Assembly (NCBI GenBank): GCA_019894875.1 | Contig: JAGXNR010000018.1 | Span: 1 to 41,845, forward strand | Direction of reading: 5' to 3' | Length of the DNA: 41,845 nt | Source of the DNA: Promethearchaeota archaeon | GTDB lineage: Archaea; Asgardarchaeota; Lokiarchaeia; Sigynarchaeales; SOKP01 | Part shown: piece after piece, positions 25,629-33,167 of the stretch | Layout of the letters: the number at the start of each line of letters is the position of its first letter | Position numbering within the stretch: the stretch's first letter is position 1 | Program-made: the position numbers and the translations under genes | The notes under the pieces: model-generated | Database searches by the model: none | Seen by the model: the letters and a program-made list of their open reading frames with translations, nothing else | Told to the model about the DNA's origin: nothing

Positions 25629-25923
25629 TCCGATTTACTGTAAACTTAATGAATTATACTTTTTATTTGAAGTTAAAATCGGAATATGCTTCGCATAAAA
25701 CTCGAAAAGTACGATTTGAAAATTGAAAATCCAGTTAAAATTAAAACATATCTTTATAATCTAATATAATTATAATAATCGCCCCCTTTTAGTTTTTTCT
25801 AAATCAGTTCGACTAATCCAAGATAAATATAAAATTTCGAAGATGGATCTAAATGAAATTTGTTAAATATTTAAATTTCATACTATTAAGTATAAACTTA
25901 ATTATAGATTATAAGATTAAGAA
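25629..25923. other. Divergent intergenic region between aIF1A and a small membrane-protein gene
   Basis: This stretch is AT-rich with no convincing reading frame. It contains a small perfect stem TATGC/GCATA with a TTC loop (25685-25697) and a C-run followed by T (about 25781-25790). It probably holds the promoters for both flanking genes. I see no tRNA or known RNA. Confidence 0.5.
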
Positions 25924-26136
25924 ATGAAGAGAAAAATTGATTTAACTGTGTTTATGGGTGTTACGTTATTTTCTTTTGGATTAATCTCTATTTCATATGG
26001 AATTATAGCCTTAATTATTACCGTGCCTTTTGGGTATATAGGGATTATTGTGTATACCAAGGATGTGCTATTTGATCTAGTTTTCCTACTTCTCGGGTTT
26101 ATTTTAATCAGAAGAAATAAGAAGGTTAAATTTTAA
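25924..26136 (+). CDS. Two-TM small membrane protein
   Basis: This 70-aa protein has two hydrophobic spans (about residues 8-32 and 44-62) framed by basic ends (MKRKID and RRNKKVKF). The size and topology resemble the 21846-22073 product, but the sequences are not clearly related. No ribosome site is evident. The family is unknown, and whether it is real rests on its length, clean topology and lack of a better frame. Confidence 0.5.
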   Translation: MKRKIDLTVFMGVTLFSFGLISISYGIIALIITVPFGYIGIIVYTKDVLFDLVFLLLGFILIRRNKKVKF

Positions 26137-26289
26137 TTGAATCAAATTAAAAATAAAGGTTATCGTAAGTAAGTAAAATTTCAAGAAAATAATTATACTA
26201 CTCTGTCTTGAGTTTCATCCAATAAATGATATGTTGTATAACACTTAGAGAATAATGAAAGATAACGGATTTACTGAGCCGAATTTGAA

Positions 26290-26340
26290 GAGCTTTAACT
26301 CAAACTTATGTCATTTAAAGCTCAATTTCTTTTTCTTTAA
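26290..26340 (+). terminator. Inverted repeat followed by T-rich tract
   Basis: GAGCTTTAA (26290-26298) and TTAAAGCTC (26315-26323) form a perfect 9-bp stem with a 16-base loop, followed by a T-rich stretch to about 26340. It lies 150 bases after the small membrane-protein gene and could end its transcript. The 420-base gap 26137-26557 otherwise shows only this and the dyad/TATA arrangement at 26418-26466. Confidence 0.35.
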
Positions 26341-26417
26341 TATTACTATAGATTTAATTTTTTAACCATTTTGTTTATATCATCCCCAAACCTTATTACT
26401 ATCTGTTTTATGGTTTT

Positions 26418-26466
26418 TGTCGGTATAATATATAAAGGAAATGTTCACTTTTTGTTAAAACCGACA
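26418..26466 (+). promoter_or_regulatory. TATA-like box flanked by a 7-bp inverted repeat
   Basis: TGTCGGT (26418-26424) and ACCGACA (26460-26466) are perfect inverted copies. Just inside the first arm is the TATA-like TATAATATATAAA. In archaea a dyad around the TATA box often marks a repressor operator. The gene controlled would be the longin-like gene at 26558, with a leader of about 95 bases. Confidence 0.4.
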
Positions 26467-26557
26467 CCCCCCTTGACATTTATTAGGATTGAACAAATAT
26501 TTGAAATACAACTTTAATTATTACTTCTAACAACATAATAATTCAGACAACAATATT

Positions 26558-27310
26558 ATGAAATCGTTCAATAACACCCAAAACTATGAAACTCCAATAA
26601 ATGGGAAACTAGAAGAAATTGCGAATTTCTCATACAACCTTAACAACATACCACCAATTATCGGTATTATAATTGCCGATCAATTTGGGAACACAATAAT
26701 GGTTCTTGAATATGAAAATAAGCCTGAAGAAAACTATGGCTCAATCAAATCATATTTATCCGATGATAATAAGAATTTATTAGAAATTGATTTAATTTCA
26801 ATGTATTTTAGTTCATTTAAAACATTTGCAGGGCAAACAAACATACAAAATTTATCAAATCTCGAAATTCATGGATCTAACATTAAAGTCCAGTTACATT
26901 ATCTACTTGAGAAATACATGGTAATCATTTTTCTAAATTCTAAAGTGGATTTAAATTTAAAAGAAAAGGAATATATAATTCAGTACTTTGAAGACATTTT
27001 AATTAAGTACGAATTTGAGTTTCAGCATTTCAATGATGCAAATTCTAGGAAGATTCTCAGAATACTAGAAAATAAGGGAAGGGTATGGTTAAAAAAGTTA
27101 AACAAAACATACGTTCAGACATTTCAACACAATTATTTAAAGAAGCATGAATTTCTTGAGCTAATAATAAAAAAAATCTCTCCTACAATTGAAAGTGTGT
27201 TGAGTGAATATTTAGAGCGTATTCCAGAGGAATTTATTAACGATATATCAAGGGAATTAAAGAATAAGATTCATGATAAAATTAGTGAATTCAAGTTTAA
27301 TCTGGAATAA
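26558..27310 (+). CDS. Longin/roadblock-like protein (Asgard-type), unknown function
   Basis: This is a 250-aa soluble protein. Residues about 30-165 alternate strands and helices in a longin/roadblock-like order: PPIIGIIIADQFGNTIMVLEYE as first hairpin, LISMYFSSFKTFAGQT as the amphipathic helix, then strands through IKVQLHYLLEKYMVIIFLNSK and a closing helix. The C-terminal 85 residues are helical and basic. In Asgard archaea many such proteins are encoded alongside small GTPases, and the fold is used in eukaryotic trafficking. The assignment is by pattern only. A TATA box inside a dyad lies upstream. Confidence 0.5.
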   Translation: MKSFNNTQNYETPINGKLEEIANFSYNLNNIPPIIGIIIADQFGNTIMVLEYENKPEENYGSIKSYLSDDNKNLLEIDLISMYFSSFKTFAGQTNIQNLSNLEIHGSNIKVQLHYLLEKYMVIIFLNSKVDLNLKEKEYIIQYFEDILIKYEFEFQHFNDANSRKILRILENKGRVWLKKLNKTYVQTFQHNYLKKHEFLELIIKKISPTIESVLSEYLERIPEEFINDISRELKNKIHDKISEFKFNLE

Positions 27311-27363
27311 TCAATCTTTTCTAATGTTTTGTATAATATCAAAATTAAAACAAATCTTACTCA

Positions 27364-27633
27364 TTAAATTGCCTTTCGAGTCATTTTAAATACGACAGGG
27401 CGCTTATAATCAGGACAGCACGCTTTATGTGTATTACCATCATCTTCAAAATAGGGGTAGGACCCACCTGATTCTAATACGCGAATATAAGGATAGATGG
27501 CGTTAAATGCGGCAGAACAAATTTTCCCACGATCTTCAGGATAATCAAAGGTTTCCCCAACTATATGACCTAAAGGACAATTTCCCTCTTCAAGAATATC
27601 GGTGATTTCGATAGAAACTTTAAATGGTGACAT
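27364..27633 (-). CDS. TIGR04076-family small cysteine protein
   Basis: This 89-aa protein resembles TIGR04076: a first strand VSIEITDI, then GNCPLGHIVGETFDYP, ICSAAFNAIYPYIRVLESGG, and KACCPDYKRPVVFKMTR at the end. Four cysteines (about residues 19, 39, 71 and 72) could bind metal or undergo redox chemistry. The function of the family is unknown. AGGTCT about 5 bases before the ATG is a weak ribosome site. It is divergent from the 27929 gene; the 295 bases between them include one copy of a 46-bp repeat. Confidence 0.75.
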   Translation of the reverse strand: MSPFKVSIEITDILEEGNCPLGHIVGETFDYPEDRGKICSAAFNAIYPYIRVLESGGSYPYFEDDGNTHKACCPDYKRPVVFKMTRKAI

Positions 27634-27765
27634 AATTAAGACCTAAAATGTTAGATCGTAGATAAGGGTATAGTCGATACTCAATAGATATTTTTTCTTT
27701 ACCCCAATATAAAATCGATAATATAGTACAAAAGGCTTTTAAGGAAACTTTTCTTCCTTAATTTC

Positions 27766-27811
27766 ACACACTAATTGAAATTAAGACTAGACGAGTTCTT
27801 CTCTTAAGTTT
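27766..27811 (+). repeat. 46-bp direct repeat, copy 1
   Basis: This differs from 28321-28365 only at one position where TA here aligns with C there; the remaining 44 bases are identical. The two copies lie in the same orientation about 510 bases apart and bracket the gene 27929-28246. The sequence flanking each copy is unrelated. No reading frame crosses it. Confidence 0.9.
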
Positions 27812-27928
27812 TTATGTTTTCCTTAAATTATTCACAAAAATGTAAAGTTTTTTTATAATTTCACAATTGAATAGTACTTACTGCGAAATTTAAGCTTTTT
27901 AATTACATTTTCAAAAGAGGGAGAAAAA

Positions 27929-28246
27929 GTGCCATTTTTATTTATTAGATTTGTATATCCCACTCATAAAATTGATGAGGTTGTGAAGAAAAATCTGGAA
28001 ATTATACCCAATTACCCCCCAGATCCATCTAGAGGAGAAACTGTTGTCCAGGCTGCTCGAGGTGTTGAGCAAGGCATTGAATCATTAACTATTTTTGAAG
28101 TTAAACAAGGGAAATTTGATGAAACTATGGCAACCTGGATGAAAATAGCAGCGGAATTTCGAAATATCGAAGGACTTGAATATTCTATTGAAGTTTGGGC
28201 TACAAATCCAGAAGCTATGGGCTCACTTGGATTGACACCACCATAA
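27929..28246 (+). CDS. Small alpha/beta-barrel-like protein of unknown function
   Basis: This 105-aa protein starts at GTG 27929, with GAGGGA about 8 bases upstream. The N-terminal strand (PFLFIRFVYP), a helix with conserved basic residues, a central strand (SLTIFEVKQG), another helix and a closing strand (YSIEVWATNPEAM) resemble dimeric ferredoxin-like alpha/beta-barrel proteins (NIPSNAP/EthD/Dabb superfamily). No catalytic residue can be named. The gene is framed by the two 45-46 bp repeats, so it might be an inserted or recombined unit. Confidence 0.65.
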   Translation: MPFLFIRFVYPTHKIDEVVKKNLEIIPNYPPDPSRGETVVQAARGVEQGIESLTIFEVKQGKFDETMATWMKIAAEFRNIEGLEYSIEVWATNPEAMGSLGLTPP

Positions 28247-28320
28247 TAATCCTATAAAATTAATAATTATTTTTTTTTCAATTCTTTTCTCGATAATTTT
28301 TTTGGTGTCAAATCTTCACT

Positions 28321-28365
28321 ACACACTAATTGAAATCAGACTAGACGAGTTCTTCTCTTAAGTTT
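28321..28365 (+). repeat. 46-bp direct repeat, copy 2 (45 bp)
   Basis: This is the second copy of the 27766-27811 repeat. It begins ACACACTAATTGAAAT and ends CTTAAGTTT. It lies ten bases before the dyad at 28375 and about 260 bases before the first gene of the bactofilin operon. That placement would suit either a regulatory site or one end of an exchanged segment. Confidence 0.9.
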
Positions 28366-28374
28366 CCAATTATA

Positions 28375-28414
28375 TTGTGTAACAATACACAACAAAAAAC
28401 ACAACATTTAAATA
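28375..28414 (+). promoter_or_regulatory. Dyad and TATA-like box before the bactofilin operon
   Basis: TTGTGTA and TACACAA (28375-28392) are a perfect 7-bp inverted repeat with a 4-base centre, operator-like. A TATA-like TTTAAATA follows at 28407-28414. The RNA would start near 28435, giving a leader of about 190 bases before the first gene. That leader is A/T-rich and holds only a 24-codon frame that I do not trust. Nothing else is seen in the gap 28366-28622. Confidence 0.42.
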
Positions 28415-28622
28415 GGTGTGTATATAATTATTCTTTAAGAAACAAAAATAAATTGAGAGAAAAAAAAAAATGAAAAGTAAAAGATTGAATTGGAAGGAAA
28501 GGATTATAATTAAAAACATGCCTTATATCCACCAGAATTATTAAATCTATCTTTTTTTTATATTTTTATTCACGCTTATAAAAATTACAAATAAATTGTC
28601 TAAAAATTGGAGGTTAAAAAGT

Positions 28623-28832
28623 ATGAATCAAGTATATGATGAAACATTAGTATTATTCGGTTTTGGAATTGAAGAAGAAAAGAAAAAGGTAATACCTCAA
28701 GAGATTAAAAATAATAAACTACCTGAAACTTCAAATCCAAGGTATTTTGAAGAAATTATTAGTTTTGATAAAGTTAAAAACAGAATATTTTCAACAATAA
28801 ATTATCAATATAATGTATTTAGAATTTATTAG
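28623..28832 (+). CDS. Small protein with C-terminal NPRYFEE motif (family copy B)
   Basis: This is 69 aa from the ATG at 28623, fixed by GGAGGT eight bases upstream; an in-frame TTG at 28596 precedes that signal. The N-terminus MNQVYDET matches copy A (MTQAYEEV). The middle is different (LVLFGFGIEEEKKK...), and the C-terminus again has NPRYFEE followed by S-F-D-K-x-K-N-R-I-F-S and a final YNVF. It is the first gene of the plus-strand block; the bactofilin-like gene starts 13 bases after its stop with a strong AGGAGGT. Co-expression with the filament protein is therefore likely. No known domain is seen. Confidence 0.68.
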   Translation: MNQVYDETLVLFGFGIEEEKKKVIPQEIKNNKLPETSNPRYFEEIISFDKVKNRIFSTINYQYNVFRIY

Positions 28833-28845
28833 GAGGTAAAAAATC

Positions 28846-29565
28846 GTGAAAATTTCTGGATCAGGAAAGCTTTCGGGAGGAAAGATCGATGAGGAATTAT
28901 ACACAACAGGTTCAACAAGAATAGAGGGAGATTTTGAATGCGATGGATTTAAATCATCTGGTTCTTTTAGGGGGTCAGGAAATCTAATTGTTCATGGTGA
29001 TATTAAAAGTTCAGGTTCATTTAGACTTGAAGGATCCATTAATGGAGATGGTGATGTAGGATCTTCGGGTTCAACTAGAGTGGGGGGAAAAATTTCAATT
29101 CTAGGGTATTTTAAAAGCTCCGGTTCATTAAGGGTAGGGGATAATATTAAGGCTCTTGAAGGGATTAATTTTTCAGATTCTTCAAATATTAGAGGAAATA
29201 TTTATTCTGAAAGAGGTATCTTAATTTCAGGATCTACTACGGTCTATGGAAATGTTGATGGAAATGTTATAGATTTAGGTGTTGGACGTGTGTTGGGTAG
29301 TAGAGGTGCTTTTAAACATCCCGTTAAAGTATACGGGAGTGTTCATGCTAGCAAGAGTGTTAATCTTGTAAGAGCATTAGTTGAGGGGGATGTTAGAGGA
29401 AAACACGTAATTATTGGAAAGAACACAGAGATCTTAGGTAAGGTTTATTATGTTGATACTATTGAAAAGCACGAGAAATCCATATTAAATCATGACCCTA
29501 TTCAAATATCAGCTAAAGAGTTAGATAACCAAACCACTATAAATAAACAAAATTTGAAAAATTAG
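28846..29565 (+). CDS. Bactofilin-like polymer-forming protein
   Basis: This 239-aa protein starts at GTG 28846, with AGGAGGT nine bases upstream. Residues about 8-200 form short repeating strands with S-S-G-S-x-R-x-x-G punctuations (about every 17-20 residues) and frequent V-x-G-[DN]-[VI] turns. This is the right-handed beta-helix pattern of bactofilins (polymer-forming cytoskeletal family). A polar tail of about 40 residues follows. Bactofilins assemble without nucleotide into filaments that scaffold membrane-near processes. The protein has no hydrophobic membrane-targeting N-terminus. It is the second gene of the operon and is followed after 30 bases by a coiled-coil DNA-binding-like protein. 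Confidence 0.85.
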   Translation: MKISGSGKLSGGKIDEELYTTGSTRIEGDFECDGFKSSGSFRGSGNLIVHGDIKSSGSFRLEGSINGDGDVGSSGSTRVGGKISILGYFKSSGSLRVGDNIKALEGINFSDSSNIRGNIYSERGILISGSTTVYGNVDGNVIDLGVGRVLGSRGAFKHPVKVYGSVHASKSVNLVRALVEGDVRGKHVIIGKNTEILGKVYYVDTIEKHEKSILNHDPIQISAKELDNQTTINKQNLKN

Positions 29566-29595
29566 GATATCAAGACTATAAAAGGAGGATTAAAC

Positions 29596-30507
29596 ATGTC
29601 AAATGAAAAAGATATGAATGATAAAGAAGAAAGAAATGAGGAGATTGGAAAAGTGAAATGGGAGAAAAGTAGCATTCATGATAAACTTATGGACGAATTA
29701 GAGAACATTCGCGAAGATTTAAAAGACGAAATCGAGGATTTAGGAGAAGAAGTTGATGATATTAAGGAAGATTTAAAAGATGATTTAGAAGATTTTATGG
29801 AAGAACGAAAATCTTTGCTTGAAGAACTTGGTGATATTAAGGAAGAATTAGAACTTTATGGGGGTGATGCAAGGGAACAAATTGAGAAGGCTGCAGAGAA
29901 GACAGAACGGTTAAAAAACAAAATAAAAGCAAACGAAAAGAAGTTTGAAGCAAAAGTTAGAAAAAAGGTAGAAAAAGCAGTAAAGCGCATCAATATATCA
30001 GTGGATCCTGAGCAGAGTGAGGAATGGAGGGATTGGGCGGAAGATTTAGGTGCTTCCGTTTCAGAGCTAGTACGAAAATCAATGAAATTTGTAAAAAACA
30101 ATATAGGTGATATTAGTAAAATGGAACAATGGGGGAGAAAATGGGAAAAGGTTGGTAGAGAAATTGAAAATGCTGTTGATAAATCGGAAATGAAAGACTT
30201 TGGCAAAGAGATGGCGAAAAAATACGGGAAAGGGAAACACTCTCCTAAAATAAAAGTTATTGTTTCAGATGAGGTTGATAAAGACCGTATAAAAAAGAGG
30301 TTACAGGGATTAATTAAGCTTCAAAAATCGATACCAATTGAAAAACTTTCTCAAACGCTTAATATACCTAAGGAAGAAGCTGAAAACTTAATCTATGAGT
30401 TGGCTGCAGAAGGTATTGAAGGAGAATTGGTGGAAGGAGTATTTAAATTCACAAATGGTCCTGAAGAGGTGCTCTCGAAGCTTTTTGATTTAATTGATAA
30501 AATGTAA
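29596..30507 (+). CDS. Coiled-coil protein with RHH-like and winged-helix domains
   Basis: This 303-aa protein has AAGGAGG eight bases before the ATG. Residues about 25-125 are a highly charged coiled coil. Residues about 130-163 (NISVDPEQSEEWRDWAEDLG, then ASVSELVRKSMKF) fit a ribbon-helix-helix motif. After a basic linker, residues about 235-290 (IPIEKLSQTLNIPKEEAENLI, ending EGELVEGVFKF) fit a PCI/winged-helix fold. The mix suggests a dimeric or oligomeric regulator, or an adaptor between the filament and DNA or other proteins. It sits between the bactofilin-like gene and the MFS array, so it may regulate either. I know no exact family. Confidence 0.72.
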   Translation: MSNEKDMNDKEERNEEIGKVKWEKSSIHDKLMDELENIREDLKDEIEDLGEEVDDIKEDLKDDLEDFMEERKSLLEELGDIKEELELYGGDAREQIEKAAEKTERLKNKIKANEKKFEAKVRKKVEKAVKRINISVDPEQSEEWRDWAEDLGASVSELVRKSMKFVKNNIGDISKMEQWGRKWEKVGREIENAVDKSEMKDFGKEMAKKYGKGKHSPKIKVIVSDEVDKDRIKKRLQGLIKLQKSIPIEKLSQTLNIPKEEAENLIYELAAEGIEGELVEGVFKFTNGPEEVLSKLFDLIDKM

Positions 30508-30570
30508 AAGTTCAAAATTTAAGAAATATTACAAAAATTAAGGAAAAATTAGGAAATTAGGGGATATGAG

Positions 30571-31848
30571 ATGGAAGAATTAGCAGATCAGAGTACCTTT
30601 AAGAGTTATCTCTTATTTTGGTCGGGACAATTAGTTTCACTTATGGGATCGTTAGTAGTTCAATTTGCAATTACGTGGTGGATTACTATTATTACTGGCA
30701 GCGCCCTCTACCTTTCTTTAGGTACATTTTTATATTTTTTGCCTATGGTTTTTCTTACACCCATTACAGGGGTGTTAGTAGACCGGTGGGATCGTAAAAA
30801 ACTAATTGCTATCGTAGATTCTTTTCAATCATTAGTAACAGTTTGGATAATTGTCCTGTTTTATTTAGGCATAGCAGATCCTTTAGGAGTAATATTGATA
30901 AATAGCTTGAGAGGAGTATGTCAAGCCTTTCATATGCCTGCGGTGAGCGCTGTTGTTCCAACAATGGTACCTAAAGAAAAATTAAGTAGACTAAATGGGG
31001 TTGGTTATCTTTTTACGAGTTTAATACAACTTATAGGACCTGTTATTGGTGCTGTACTTATGGCGTTTTTTTCACTTCAACTTATTCTTTGGATAGATGT
31101 TATAACTTTTGTTATTGCAGTTATCCCCTTATTGATGATTAAAATACCAAGTGTAAGAAACTTAACTGAAATAAGTGAAAAAGTAAAAACAACATCATTC
31201 AAAAAAGATTTCAAGGAAGGAATCATAACGATAAAAATAATCCCCGGATTGTTAATACTTCTATTTTTAGATATGATTATAAATTTCTTGGTTGCTCCTG
31301 TTAATGTATTACTACCTCTTTATATAAATGTAATTCATTTAGGAACAGCTTTAGATTTGGCATTTCTAAGTATGTTTCTTAATGGGGGTATGATTTTAGG
31401 AGGAGTAATAACTACTTTAAAGAAGAATTGGAAACATAAGAATTCTACTTATTTTATAGGTATGATGATTGTCTTGGGGTTACTCTCGGTTTTAGGTATT
31501 GCTCCGAGGGGAATCTTTATATTATTGTGGTTAGGAGTGGGAATGATTGGTCTTATATTACCAATTATAAATACAATTTATATGACCATTATACAAACCA
31601 CTGTTCCCCCTGATAAAATGGGAAGAGTTTCATCTGTGATTCAATCATTTGCAAATGCAATGTTTCCAATAGGAACAATTATTGCAGGACCTCTTGCTGA
31701 AGCCATTGGAATTCGAAGTGTTTTTATCTATGGGTCAATAATCGGTGTATTAGTTGTATTCTTAACATGGCGTTTTACTAAAATGCGACATATTGATTAT
31801 GAAAACCTTGAATTTATAACTGAAAAAATTAATAATATCAATTTATAA
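30571..31848 (+). CDS. MFS exporter, MefA/MFS_3-like (1 of 5)
   Basis: This 425-aa protein has 12 predicted spans. It opens YLLFWSGQLVSLMGSLVVQFAITWW, the typical first span of macrolide-efflux-like (MFS_3/EntS-type) transporters. Motif A between spans 2 and 3 reads GVLVDRWDRKKLI. A second signature LRGVCQAFHMPAVSAVVPTMVP follows span 4. The 63-base gap after the coiled-coil gene and AGGGGAT before the ATG suggest the same transcript. The family is usually proton-driven export of drugs or siderophores; the substrate is unknown. It is nearest in sequence to copies 2 and 3 by eye. Confidence 0.9.
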   Translation: MEELADQSTFKSYLLFWSGQLVSLMGSLVVQFAITWWITIITGSALYLSLGTFLYFLPMVFLTPITGVLVDRWDRKKLIAIVDSFQSLVTVWIIVLFYLGIADPLGVILINSLRGVCQAFHMPAVSAVVPTMVPKEKLSRLNGVGYLFTSLIQLIGPVIGAVLMAFFSLQLILWIDVITFVIAVIPLLMIKIPSVRNLTEISEKVKTTSFKKDFKEGIITIKIIPGLLILLFLDMIINFLVAPVNVLLPLYINVIHLGTALDLAFLSMFLNGGMILGGVITTLKKNWKHKNSTYFIGMMIVLGLLSVLGIAPRGIFILLWLGVGMIGLILPIINTIYMTIIQTTVPPDKMGRVSSVIQSFANAMFPIGTIIAGPLAEAIGIRSVFIYGSIIGVLVVFLTWRFTKMRHIDYENLEFITEKINNINL

Positions 31849-31876
31849 TCAAAAAACCTGAAGTGGGCTAAATATA

Positions 31877-33130
31877 ATGGCAGAATTAGCAAACAATAAA
31901 ACCTTTAAAAATTATATATTTTTTTACTCAGGACAATTATTTTCATTGTTAGGTTCCTCTATTACTCAGTTTGTAATTGTCTGGTGGATTACAATTTCAA
32001 CAGAAAGTATGATTATGCTTTCAATTGCCACTTTTGCTTATGTCTTACCAATGACTTTAGCCATGCCAATTGCAGGTGTAATAGTGGATAGATATAGTCG
32101 AAAAAAAATAATATTAATAGTCGATTCACTTCAAGCATTTACAACGCTTTTTATAATCATATTGTTTAATTTAGAGATTACTGTACCAATTTTGATAATT
32201 ATTTTAAATGGTCTATTGGGATTATTTCAGGGTTTTCATATGCCAACGGTAAGTGCAATTGTTCCTACTATGGTACCAAAAGACAAACTGAGTCGAATAA
32301 ATGGTATAAGTTTTCTATTTTCCGGGTTTATTCATACTATAGGTCCGATAATTGCTGCTATGTTATTAGCATTTTTACCTATCAATTTAATTCTTTGGAT
32401 TGATCCTCTAACTTTTATCATTTCACTTACTCCTTTACTTCTAATTAAGATCCCTGTAGTCAGATCAGAAGAAATAAAAATTAAAAGAAGTTCTTTTATA
32501 ACAGAGTTTAAAGAGGGATTTCAAACATTAAAATTAATTCCAGTAGTTTCCATGATGTTACTGGTATCAATGTTTATAAACTTCTTGTTAAGACCATTCC
32601 AAACTCTAATGCCCTATTTTGTATATTTCATACACTCAGGTAGCCCTTCAGATTTAGCTCTCATTTCTGCTTTTATAAGTGGCGGAACGCTAACGGGTGC
32701 ATTAATAACATCAATTAAGAAAGAATGGAAACATAAGATTTTTATTTATTTTTGTGGAGAAATTGCATTAATGCTACCAACAATTGTATTTGTTTTTTTG
32801 CCACTGGGTTCCTTCTTAATAATGGGTATAGTTGGGGCAGTTTTTGGAATGATCATGCCGATCTTAAATACGATATATTTAACCCAAATGCAACAAAATG
32901 TCCCAGTGGAAAAAATGGGACGAGTATCCTCCATTGATTGGACAATATCATTAGCTATTTCTCCATTAGGCACACTTTTTGCAGGATTTATTGCTGAGTT
33001 AGTGGGAGTTCGCAATATTATCCTCTATTGTGCTATAGCTGGAGTAATAATTACGATGATAATATGGCGATTTACGAGTGTTCGATATAATCATCACCTA
33101 GAAAAAAATAAATTAGAAATGATAATTTAA
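31877..33130 (+). CDS. MFS exporter, MefA/MFS_3-like (2 of 5)
   Basis: This 417-aa protein has 12 spans and starts with MAELANNKTFKNY, the same N-terminal pattern as its neighbours. Motif A is GVIVDRYSRKKII and the post-span-4 signature is FQGFHMPTVSAIVPTMVP. The gap to copy 1 is 28 bases with no strong ribosome site, so it is co-transcribed. The central cytosolic loop (about residues 190-215) is basic and differs between copies, while spans are well kept. No frameshift or missing segment is seen, so the copy appears functional. Confidence 0.9.
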   Translation: MAELANNKTFKNYIFFYSGQLFSLLGSSITQFVIVWWITISTESMIMLSIATFAYVLPMTLAMPIAGVIVDRYSRKKIILIVDSLQAFTTLFIIILFNLEITVPILIIILNGLLGLFQGFHMPTVSAIVPTMVPKDKLSRINGISFLFSGFIHTIGPIIAAMLLAFLPINLILWIDPLTFIISLTPLLLIKIPVVRSEEIKIKRSSFITEFKEGFQTLKLIPVVSMMLLVSMFINFLLRPFQTLMPYFVYFIHSGSPSDLALISAFISGGTLTGALITSIKKEWKHKIFIYFCGEIALMLPTIVFVFLPLGSFLIMGIVGAVFGMIMPILNTIYLTQMQQNVPVEKMGRVSSIDWTISLAISPLGTLFAGFIAELVGVRNIILYCAIAGVIITMIIWRFTSVRYNHHLEKNKLEMII

Positions 33131-33167
33131 GTAATATCTTAAGTATAATCAAAAATTGTGGAAAAAG

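Noticed and set aside
28470..28544. 24-codon frame in the leader of the bactofilin operon
   Set aside because: Short and low-complexity, with only a poly-A run in front of its ATG and no ribosome site. It could be a leader peptide, but nothing supports it.
29856..30206. 116-codon minus-strand frame
   Set aside because: Antisense to the coiled-coil gene. Its serine/phenylalanine-rich peptide is what the complement of Glu/Lys-rich codons gives.
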